DNA from: an uncultured Dorea sp.
Lineage (GTDB): Bacteria; Bacillota_A; Clostridia; Lachnospirales; Lachnospiraceae
Length of the DNA stretch: 7,209 bases
Reading direction: 5' to 3'
Assembly: GCA_910578865.1 (NCBI GenBank)
Contig: CAJTRM010000063.1
Coordinates: 1-7,209, forward strand
Below the pieces are notes generated by a model that saw nothing but the letters and a program-made list of their open reading frames with translations, was not told the DNA's origin and did not search any database. Made by a program: the position numbers and the translations under genes. Of this stretch, positions 1 through 5,451 are shown in pieces (position 1 is the first letter of the stretch; every line of letters starts with the position of its first letter).

Positions 1-251
1 GATACGGTGCAGGCCGTCGCAAGGGGAGAGGATGTAAATGCGAAGACCATCGGAAAGGATCTGCTTGCGAATACGTTGATGGCCGGGGCTCAGGTAGCTG
101 GCGGGAGTGGGAAGAATGGGATTGTGGATACGGGGACTGGCGGAGGAAATAAGCCAGCGAATATGAGTCCTGAAGGAGCGGGAAGAAAAGGAGCTTTTAA
201 AGAAGCAAAGCGCAAGAATGGGATTCCGGTTAGCGAACAGCCGAAGAAAGT
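1..251 (+). repeat. Long direct repeat, copy 1 (pre-toxin region)
   Basis: These bases match 3805-4055 with only three differences that I can see (A/G at 56, G/A near 113, T/C near 198). Only the first changes an amino acid (K to R). Similarity drops abruptly after 251, where the two toxin tips begin to differ. The window start cuts this copy, so the true repeat may extend further upstream. Confidence 0.93.
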
Positions 252-420
252 AGGACCTAACATTAATAAACAAGGAAAACAGGTTCCAGGAAGACAATAT
301 GAATATGAAAATGGCACTATCATTAGAGATGATGCTTCGGGTCATATATTTCCTGATAATCCCACACAGAATAGAGGTCCTCATTTCAATGATAATAGTA
401 AAAATCATTATGACTACTAA
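1..420 (+). CDS. C-terminal end of polymorphic toxin, HNH/Endo VII-like nuclease tip (5' partial)
   Basis: The frame is open from the first base, so this is the 3' end of a longer gene or of an orphan toxin module; 139 codons are visible. Residues 1-50 are a Gly/Ala-rich linker. Residues 55-139 form the toxin domain: an N-terminal GAGRKGAFKEAKR segment, then GRQYEYEN (E101/E103), GHIFPD (H115), RGPHFND (H128) and a final NHYDY (H136). One acidic and three histidine positions ending at the C-terminus match my recollection of the HNH/Endonuclease VII polymorphic-toxin group (Tox-HNH-EHHH-like) found at the tips of RHS and WapA-type proteins. The predicted role is a DNase delivered into competing cells; this rests on family resemblance only. 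The cognate immunity gene is probably the one at 2027, now separated from it by IS110 DNA. A GTG at 7 is an internal codon, not a likely start. Confidence 0.8.
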   Translation, partial: DTVQAVARGEDVNAKTIGKDLLANTLMAGAQVAGGSGKNGIVDTGTGGGNKPANMSPEGAGRKGAFKEAKRKNGIPVSEQPKKVGPNINKQGKQVPGRQYEYENGTIIRDDASGHIFPDNPTQNRGPHFNDNSKNHYDY

Positions 421-421
421 T

Positions 422-426
422 GAGGA
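422..426 (+). promoter_or_regulatory. Stranded ribosome binding site of the first immunity gene
   Basis: GAGGA follows the toxin stop codon directly. The segment GAGGAAAATAGTAAAG (422-437) aligns with GAGGAGAATAATAAAG (4237-4252), which sits immediately before the start codon of the second immunity gene. No immunity start follows here; IS110 DNA begins instead. The natural reading is that this site once served the gene now at 2027. Confidence 0.5.
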
Positions 427-436
427 AAATAGTAAA

Positions 437-470
437 GTTAGGTTTATAGTGTAATACCTATGAACCTAAC
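437..470. repeat. Inverted repeat at the transposase-distal end of the IS110 element
   Basis: The arms GTTAGGTTTATAG (437-449) and CTATGAACCTAAC (458-470) pair over 13 positions, with one G-T wobble, around an 8-base loop. No T-tract follows on the plus strand, so it is not a standard intrinsic terminator for the toxin gene. It may be an end structure of the IS element. Confidence 0.7.
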
Positions 471-495
471 TAATAAGGAGACCAGCTATGACAAG

Positions 496-1751
496 TCAAG
501 CATAAATTAGGCAAAAATTATTTTTCTTATCAATGGAAAAAAGGATAACTTTAATAAAGCTCTCTAAGGGCGCATTTTCAAAATCGATCTTGTCAGTAAG
601 CATCTTCCAGATGACCCTGACGAGTTTGCCGGGACAATGCCCAAGGGCATTGTAGTGTGACCGCCCCTCGGCTCTCTTGGCATCGTAAAAAGCCTTGAAA
701 GTCGTATTATTCTTTACAGCATTATGAGCCGCATTCATAAGAGCATAACGTAACATGCAAGATCCTTGTTTGGACATACAGGTTTTCTTAGCCTGAAAGT
801 TTCCAGACTGATATACAAAAGGATCCAGTCCAGCAAATGCAAGAAGCTTACCTGGTGCAGAGAAGCAATGAATCTCACCGATTTCACCAAGGATCATTCC
901 ATCATTCGTAGAGCCAATATCGGGAATGGTCATAAGTACAGAGTGCAGACGGGTGACAATGTTTGCTATTTCAAGCTCTGTATGAAATAACTGCCTATCC
1001 AATAACTCATCTTTTCAATGGTCTTAATTATTTGAATAGATAAAGAACTGTCACTGACACCGACAGACTTCTGTGCGAGAACTCTTAATTCTCTGGCCGT
1101 ATCTTTACCAAAATGACTGTGGGAAGCCTCTTGGAGAAGATGGGCAAGATGAGTCATATGCAAGGAAGTAATGTCATTGGGTGTCGGAGTCTCCTTAAGG
1201 AGGGCATAGACAGAGTTCTGATCCACACTGGACTTAAAGAAGTACTGGAGTTCCGGGAAGTACTGGAGTTCCGGGAAGAACTGGTCAATGTAAGAAGTCA
1301 GCTGTATTTTTAATCTGGCACACTACTTCACTGTCTTTTGACGGAACCTGCCGAGTTCTTTAAGTTCGATGCAATCCAGATCCTTTGAGGTAATGAATCT
1401 TAAAGAATCCTGCACCATAAGAGTTTTAGCAATAACAAACGTGTCGATTTTGTCGGTCTTTGTATTGTGCACGTTATTCTTGTGCATAGACGAAGCCGAT
1501 AAGGGATTGAGGACACACACTTTAAAATCCTTGCAGATAAGGAAATGAACAAGGTTGTCACCGTAGTGTGCCGTTGATTCAAGACCTATGATGATGCTGT
1601 GCCGGTCAAGTGGAGCCAGTTTAGAAAACAGCAGATAGAAGCCATCATAGTCATTTGTGAATTTGAATGGCTCAATGAGCATCTCGCCCTGGGAAAAAAT
1701 GGAAGAAGCGAAATGGTTAAGTTTGGCAATATCAATGCCTACGTAAATCAT
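496..1751 (-). pseudogene. IS110-family DEDD transposase, broken by nonsense codon and frameshift
   Basis: Read as one piece this is about 417 codons, the normal length for IS110 transposases. The start is ATG at 1751, preceded on the minus strand by GGGAGG nine bases upstream. The N-terminal RuvC-like domain shows VGIDIAK (D7), GLESTAHY (E58) and KTDKID (D100, D103), the DEDD set. The C-terminal Transposase_20 domain shows IPDIG, LLAFAGLDP and a MSKQGS segment holding the likely catalytic serine. An in-frame TAG at 1323-1325 ends the first part after codon 142. The frame resumes past it (ARLKIQLTSYIDQ) until a one-base net loss near 1000-1008 switches it to the frame that ends at 496. An 18-bp tandem duplication adds six residues. 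Active protein is unlikely without readthrough and frameshifting. Confidence 0.92.
1241..1276. repeat. 18-bp perfect tandem duplication inside the transposase
   Basis: The unit AGTACTGGAGTTCCGGGA occurs at 1241-1258 and again at 1259-1276. On the minus strand it encodes PELQYF twice. The length is a multiple of three, so it does not shift the frame. It looks like a recent slippage event in an already unselected gene. Confidence 0.93.
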
Positions 1752-2026
1752 GAGGTAGTACCTCCCTTTCATAAAGTCTGATACCGTGATATCCACCAAT
1801 CATTATCATCGTAGACTTGATTGAAATAAGTACTCAGAGCGAACATTCTGGCAACATCCAGTTAATAAACAATTCAGATAAAGGTAGTGGCAATACACTA
1901 CTATTGAGTAGTCAGGCCACAGAATGGAAATTAAAACTTCACAGTATCTGTAGGTATTAAACCACACAATAAGAAAATGAAAGGAATATGTTGTTTTTGC
2001 TTCTATAAACATCATACAAGAATACA
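1752..2026 (-). ncRNA. Candidate IS110 bridge RNA region (5' non-coding end of the element)
   Basis: About 270 bases lie between the transposase start and the immunity gene, with no convincing coding sequence. In IS110-group elements this end encodes the bridge RNA, which pairs with target and donor DNA. The clearest structure is at 1887-1920: outer arms GTGGC/GCCAC, an asymmetric internal loop (AATAC opposite CAG), inner arms ACTACT/AGTAGT and a four-base ATTG loop. A stem with an internal loop is the architecture expected of a bridge RNA, but I cannot assign the target or donor guides. The segment also includes a small near-palindrome GAGGTA-G-TACCTC at 1752-1764, beside the transposase ribosome binding site. 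Confidence 0.4.
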
Positions 2027-2698
2027 ATGAAGACATGGATTGATAGAAAAAGTGTTTGCGAAAATTATTGGTTCGATACTGAAACTTCAAAGCAACTGAC
2101 CAGCAACCTTTCATATTTGAAAAGCGTGAATTTAATTGGCGACAACGCTTTTACAAAAGGGGATAAAAAATCATTTATTGAATTTGCAAAAGTGGAAGTA
2201 CAAAAGCTTTTGACAACTGCTCAAGGTAATCAGTATAGATGCTATTTGTTGTGTAGAAGAATTCTTTTGAACAAAAGTTCTAAAGTAGAAAATTATAAAA
2301 AGATTTGGAAGTATTTAGACAAGGAATATAATATAGAGAACTGTAAGTATAGTATGGAAATGAAAATAGACAGTAATGAAGATACGTATTATTGCGGTAT
2401 CATTGAAATGGAACTAAAAGATATTGATTTGGCAATAGAAATAGCATCCAGCAAAGCATCAAGATTTGCAATTTTTATTAGCAAGAATAAAGATAACTTG
2501 AGTGAAGAAAATTTAAGGTTATTAGCATCAATAGCATATAAATATTCAAGAAAAAGTGTTAATGATATTAATATTACAGAATTATGTATTCATTTAGCGG
2601 AAAGAGGAGATATAGGAATTAGATGGGCTGATGATTCTACAGGATTTGAACTAGATTTGATATTTAACTCTAAATTTATCAAAGGTATTCAATGCTAA
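2027..2698 (+). CDS. Immunity-like protein of the first toxin module
   Basis: This 223-residue protein has no signal peptide or membrane segment and is probably cytosolic. I do not recognise a named family, but it is a clear relative of the protein at 4253-4921. They share SKVENYKKIW in the middle, similar spacing before it (a KGDKKSF/KTDKEEF region) and a C-terminal GDI-R-E-LIFN/LIYN pattern. The other copy sits directly behind a toxin tip, so this one is inferred to be the immunity protein for the toxin ending at 420, blocking its nuclease domain. The ATG at 2027 gives the same N-terminal length as the relative. No good ribosome binding site precedes it, and the likely original one (422-426) is now about 1.6 kb away, so its expression is doubtful. 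Base composition is AT-rich, unlike the toxin linker. Confidence 0.72.
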   Translation: MKTWIDRKSVCENYWFDTETSKQLTSNLSYLKSVNLIGDNAFTKGDKKSFIEFAKVEVQKLLTTAQGNQYRCYLLCRRILLNKSSKVENYKKIWKYLDKEYNIENCKYSMEMKIDSNEDTYYCGIIEMELKDIDLAIEIASSKASRFAIFISKNKDNLSEENLRLLASIAYKYSRKSVNDINITELCIHLAERGDIGIRWADDSTGFELDLIFNSKFIKGIQC

Positions 2699-2701
2699 AA
2701 T

Positions 2702-2944
2702 ATAAGCGTCAAACCTACTCGCCTTAGTGTTAAACGGTGCCATTTTGCGTCAAAAATTATTGATAAGTGGCCTAATACACCAGAGCAGTTAAGAGGCATC
2801 TTTGAAGAAATTATAGCAGTTCATACCGGCAATGATTTTGTTACCTTTGAGATAAAGGATGTTGCACCTATTGCCGTTGCAAAGAAATATGCTGGTATGG
2901 GTGCATCAATAGTTGCTCGTATACAACACGCACATATCTCATAG
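2702..2944 (+). pseudogene. Unidentified gene remnant between immunity gene and DUF6431-like gene
   Basis: An open stretch of about 80 codons follows the immunity stop in the same frame. It has no start codon, and its only internal ATG is late. The translation looks protein-like, including DKWPNTPEQLRGIFEE and FEIKDVAPIAVAKKYAG. It ends at a TAG lying a few bases inside what appears to be DUF6431-gene sequence (breakpoint near 2935-2937), so this is probably the internal piece of a gene cut at both ends. I cannot name the family; the pattern of a charged helix followed by a short beta stretch is only loosely like recombinase tails. It is antisense to the aberrant tail of the DUF6431-like frame. 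Confidence 0.4.
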
Positions 2945-3231
2945 GCAGAGATGATAGAAATTTGATTCTGCAGGGATACCTGGGAATAAGGAACAAGCAA
3001 AGATGGAAGTAAAGCATGGATCCTGCCACAGTGAGAGCATTTGACGTGACAGATAGATAAAGAGATCTCGGAATCGTCTTTTTTGAGAGAGCGGGTGTAA
3101 TAACCATGGATAGTTAAGTAGCCAGAATGGCCACAGGTACACTGTAGCTGGTGGAACTGTAAGGTGTTGATGATATTTTCATAAGTTTTTTGATTGAGTG
3201 GCTTGTCAAAAGGTACCGTAATTGTTATCAT
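2821..3231 (-). pseudogene. DUF6431-like zinc-ribbon protein, truncated with a chimeric tail
   Basis: The frame runs for 136 residues from ATG at 3231. Residues 1 to about 98 resemble DUF6431, a small protein found in many copies in Clostridia genomes. Visible features are a PFDKPLN start, a first Cys pair CTC (C31, C33), HGYYTRSL (H42), a second pair CSHC (C65, C68), HALLPSLLVPYSQVSL, and then the helix QISIISAYE. From about residue 99 the translation (ICACCIRATIDAP and onward) no longer looks like the family and is antisense to the remnant at 2702-2944. The normal C-terminus, which I recall as a longer helical region, therefore seems lost. C-x-C rather than C-x2-C in the first pair suggests decay of the zinc site. 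No ribosome binding site is obvious. A transposon-associated DNA-binding role is plausible but unproven. Confidence 0.6.
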
Positions 3232-3290
3232 AATAGTGTTGCTTGCAGTGTTACATTGAAAGATGCAGCACTGAGAGGATTATTATGATA

Positions 3291-3328
3291 GCAGGTATCA
3301 AACTTTGGTCGGTGGGATACCTGCTTTT
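3291..3328 (+). terminator. Terminator-like hairpin upstream of the DUF6431-like gene
   Basis: The arms GCAGGTATC (3291-3299) and GATACCTGC (3316-3324) form a perfect 9-bp stem with a 16-base loop, followed on the plus strand by TTTT. The loop is long for an intrinsic terminator and no plus-strand gene ends close by, so it could instead be an end structure of a mobile element. Confidence 0.4.
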
Positions 3329-3354
3329 CTTGTAACTTTGATATAATAACACAA

Positions 3355-3415
3355 GAAGGTACTGGTTCAAACACTCTGTTGTAAAATACATCAGAATATA
3401 TGAGCCAGCACCTTC
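3355..3415. repeat. Imperfect 14-bp inverted repeat
   Basis: The arms GAAGGTACTGGTTC (3355-3368) and GAGCCAGCACCTTC (3402-3415) match at 12 of 14 positions as inverted repeats, around a 33-base spacer. Together with the hairpin at 3291-3324 it makes this flank unusually structured. The function is unknown. Confidence 0.6.
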
Positions 3416-3485
3416 ATTTAATTTGACGAATATAAGAAAGATCTGGAGCATCTAGGGTGCTGGATAACAATAGAAGAAGGTGTGC

Positions 3486-3711
3486 ATGACGACAAAGTGA
3501 ATTTAGAAGACGATGTGTGCTTTGTTAGAAATGTGGACTGAAAGATGGTGTTCAGGGGCTACAACGATTGTAGTTATAGCAGACACAGTAGCGCTTACCG
3601 GAGGAACAACGCCAGTGTTAATAGGTGGCGCCTGGGAAGGAAGCATTGCGTACATCGCCCAGGCGGTATCCGAGGGATTCCTGTGGGGGAACTATCGCAG
3701 GAGGTACAGCA
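3486..3711 (+). pseudogene. Decayed pre-toxin region of the second module
   Basis: The DNA from ATGACGACAAAG at 3486 aligns with the start of the pre-toxin fragment at 4971 (both contain an ACGAC..AAG start and a stretch reading FV-K/R-NVD followed by K). In this copy three bases are missing near the start, stop codons TGA and TAG appear, the reading frame shifts near 3510, and a Trp codon (TGG) has become TGA around 3540. One frame is then open through SGATTIVVIADTVALTGGTTP and on to about 3680. A further shift near 3680 leads into GGTIAGGTAV, in frame with the toxin tip. No continuous toxin can be made through this region. It represents an orphan module that has lost its delivery portion and is drifting. 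Confidence 0.72.
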
Positions 3712-4224
3712 GTGATGTTCAACCAGGCAGCAACCACAGGGAGCAGTCTGGCAGGGAACTATGCGGTGAGGCAGGCTGTTGATGTGGGGACGGATACGGT
3801 GCTGGATACGGTGCAGGCCGTCGCAAGGGGAGAGGATGTAAATGCGAAGACCATCGGAAGGGATCTGCTTGCGAATACGTTGATGGCCGGGGCTCAGGTA
3901 GCTGGCGGGAGTGGAAAGAATGGGATTGTGGATACGGGGACTGGCGGAGGAAATAAGCCAGCGAATATGAGTCCTGAAGGAGCGGGAAGAAAAGGAGCCT
4001 TTAAAGAAGCAAAGCGCAAGAATGGGATTCCGGTTAGCGAACAGCCGAAGAAAGTTTCAACAAATGTTGATAAACGGGGGAATCCACAGCCCGGGCGGAA
4101 CTATGAATTTGATAATAAGGTAAGCATTAGGGATGATGCCGCAGGGCATATATACCCAGATAATCCTACACAAAATAGAGGTCCCCATTTCAATGACCCA
4201 GCTGGAAATCATTATGACTATTAA
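3712..4224 (+). CDS. Orphan toxin tip of the second module, HNH/Endo VII-like nuclease
   Basis: The frame is intact here while everything upstream is broken. AGGAGG at 3699-3704 lies 7 bases before GTG 3712 and 10 before ATG 3715, so a 169-170-residue product is possible; this may be coincidence, since the same bases encode GGT in the ancestral pre-toxin. Numbered from ATG 3715, residues 1-80 are the Gly/Ala-rich linker, then come the GAGRKGAFKEAKR segment, GRNYEFDN, GHIYPD (H145), RGPHFND (H158) and NHYDY (H166). These are the same acidic and histidine positions as in the first toxin. The last 56 residues are 37/56 identical to that toxin, while the stretch before is almost identical. Its immunity-like gene follows after 28 bases. 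It was probably a silent cassette able to replace the tip of a full-length toxin by recombination. Confidence 0.75.
   Translation: MMFNQAATTGSSLAGNYAVRQAVDVGTDTVLDTVQAVARGEDVNAKTIGRDLLANTLMAGAQVAGGSGKNGIVDTGTGGGNKPANMSPEGAGRKGAFKEAKRKNGIPVSEQPKKVSTNVDKRGNPQPGRNYEFDNKVSIRDDAAGHIYPDNPTQNRGPHFNDPAGNHYDY
3805..4055 (+). repeat. Long direct repeat, copy 2 (pre-toxin region)
   Basis: This copy matches 1-251 with three differences. It is continuous with coding sequence to its left (NYAVRQAVDVGTD), which shows that the repeat at the window edge would extend upstream. The right edge coincides with the start of the variable toxin tip. Confidence 0.93.
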
Positions 4225-4252
4225 TTTAAAACAATAGAGGAGAATAATAAAG

Positions 4253-4921
4253 TTGGAAATACGGACAGAATATAAAAAAAATTTTTTTGATTATTTTAGG
4301 ATCTATAAAGATAAAGAGTGCGTTCAATATTCAAAAGACTTTCCCCAAATGAGCGTTATTAGTATGAATGCGTATGGAATCGGAGGAAAAACTGATAAAG
4401 AAGAGTTTTTATCTATTGTTTCCCAAGGCGTAGCAAATATATTTAGACATAATAATAGCCTTATGGAATATAAGATGTACTTATTTGTTAATTATGAAAT
4501 GAAGAATCCATATTCTAAGGTGGAAAATTACAAAAAAATTTGGGGACAAATAGGACGCAAATTTAATATCAAAGGATTTATATTAGGTGAAGAGCCAAAA
4601 CTACAGAAAGGGTGTAAGTACGTCTTTTCAAGTATTGCAGAAGTTCCTTTAATGTATCTGAATGAAAGCATTAATATTATTTCAACTAATCCATCACAGT
4701 GTACTTTATTTATGGGTAAGACTGATGGTAGATTAAGTCGAAGAAGTATTGAAGAAATGTTTACAGCAATGAAAGATGATATAGAGATAGATTACTATAA
4801 ACTAAGTAATATGTGTTGTAAAAAAGGAGATATTGTATTGAGATATGGAACTTCTTTTGAGGAAGCTGAATTAGCATTAATATATAATCCTGAAATAGTT
4901 GGGAATCTAAATAAAAAGTAA
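4253..4921 (+). CDS. Immunity-like protein of the second toxin module
   Basis: This is a 222-residue protein with no signal peptide or membrane segment. The start is taken as TTG 4253, because GAGGAG (4237-4242) lies 10 bases upstream and no in-frame ATG occurs before codon 33. Its position 28 bases behind the toxin tip, the AT-rich coding sequence and its homology to the protein at 2027 are the standard signs of an immunity gene in a polymorphic-toxin cassette. Shared features with the other copy are SKVENYKKIW in the centre and GDIVLR...E..LALIYNPE near the end; the rest is quite diverged, as expected for proteins specific to different toxin tips. I do not recognise a named family. The likely role is to bind and block the HNH-like nuclease in the cytoplasm. 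Confidence 0.78.
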   Translation: MEIRTEYKKNFFDYFRIYKDKECVQYSKDFPQMSVISMNAYGIGGKTDKEEFLSIVSQGVANIFRHNNSLMEYKMYLFVNYEMKNPYSKVENYKKIWGQIGRKFNIKGFILGEEPKLQKGCKYVFSSIAEVPLMYLNESINIISTNPSQCTLFMGKTDGRLSRRSIEEMFTAMKDDIEIDYYKLSNMCCKKGDIVLRYGTSFEEAELALIYNPEIVGNLNKK

Positions 4922-4970
4922 AGCAGAAGATACAATAGAGGAACATATTGAATTTATCAAAAGTTTGTAA

Positions 4971-5440
4971 ATGGTAACGACGGCGAAGCGGATCCAGAAG
5001 GCGACGGTGAGCTTTGTGAAGAACGTGGACTGGAAGAAGGTAGTCATCGGAGCAACAGCACTGGCCGTATCTGCAGTAGTAGTAACAGCAACCGGAGGCC
5101 TTGCAGCAGGAGCTGTGGTCGGCGCGTTAAACCTGGCCTGCGGAAGCCTGGGGGTATCCATTGCCAGCGGGATAGTTGTAGGAGCCATCGGAGGCTCTAC
5201 CTATAACTTGGTCAACTCTGCCTTATCCGGGAATGATGCCAAGACCGTGTTCCAGGATACACTGATGGGAGGCTTTACCGGAGGTATCTTCGGAGGCTTC
5301 ACAGGCGGGGGCAGTTTCGGATTGGGGCAGGCCACAAGCCTGGGAGAATTCGGAAGGACTGTTCCAGGAGGAGTCGTCACCGGAGGAGGTGTGCGTGGGC
5401 TTACCAGTTCCGTTGCAGCAGGAGATTATTCCGGAAAGGA
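4971..5440 (+). pseudogene. Orphan pre-toxin fragment without toxin tip
   Basis: The frame opens at ATG 4971, directly after an in-frame TAA, and runs to 5483, but pre-toxin character ends around 5440. Visible parts are an AKRIQKATVSFVKNVDWKK start, a hydrophobic Ala/Val/Gly stretch (VVIGATALAVSAVVVTATGG, then LNLACGSLG), IVVGAIGGSTYNLVNSALSG, and a Gly-rich run around GGFTGGIFGGFTGGG. Such segments precede the C-terminal domain in RHS/WapA-like toxins. There is no toxin domain and no immunity gene; the frame instead overlaps the first 32 bases of the acetyltransferase gene. No ribosome binding site precedes the ATG closely. GC content rises sharply at its left edge compared with the preceding immunity gene. 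It is probably the last, truncated member of the array and marks its border with ordinary chromosome. Confidence 0.7.
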
Positions 5441-5451
5441 AGGAGAGAACT

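Larger units (their letters stand above)
437..2026 (-). mobile_element. IS110-family insertion sequence, degenerate (boundaries approximate)
   Basis: The element holds a minus-strand DEDD transposase pseudogene, a short segment 3' of it (437-495) and a long segment 5' of it (1752 to about 2026). That asymmetry matches the IS110 group, in which the long non-coding end lies upstream of the transposase. There are no obvious terminal inverted repeats, as expected for IS110. The only end-to-end match I see is GTTTATAG (442-449) against CTATAAAC (2003-2010), which may be chance. Both borders are inferred by comparison with the uninterrupted toxin/immunity junction at 4225-4252, so each may be off by 10-20 bases. 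Confidence 0.72.
3232..3485. other. Non-coding segment between DUF6431-like gene and decayed pre-toxin
   Basis: I see no convincing gene here. The segment holds two inverted repeats, listed separately, and is otherwise AT-rich. It is the upstream flank of the DUF6431-like gene and may contain the end of the mobile segment that brought it in. A short match, GATAACAATAGAAGAA at about 3462-3477, resembles GATACAATAGAGGAA at 4929-4943. Both lie just ahead of a pre-toxin start, so the module boundary is probably near 3460. Confidence 0.5.

Noticed and set aside
90..323. Minus-strand open frame opposite the first toxin
   Set aside because: It is a shadow of the toxin frame; the plus-strand translation carries conserved toxin motifs and the minus frame has no recognisable feature or ribosome site.
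437..470. Intrinsic terminator for the first toxin gene
   Set aside because: The stem is long but AT-rich, and no run of T follows on the plus strand; an IS-end structure fits better.
1806..2114. Minus-strand frame of about 100 codons spanning the IS end and the immunity start
   Set aside because: It is rich in Tyr, Ser, Phe and Cys with no family pattern, and it crosses the presumed IS border into the immunity gene on the other strand.
3251..3451. Minus-strand frame of 66 codons upstream of the DUF6431-like gene
   Set aside because: It reads through both inverted repeats, has an odd Ile/Leu/Tyr-rich composition and no ribosome binding site.
3792..3815. Short tandem repeat GGATACGGTGCT encoding DTVLDTVQ
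   Set aside because: There are only two short units within a coding region and they contribute no evident function.
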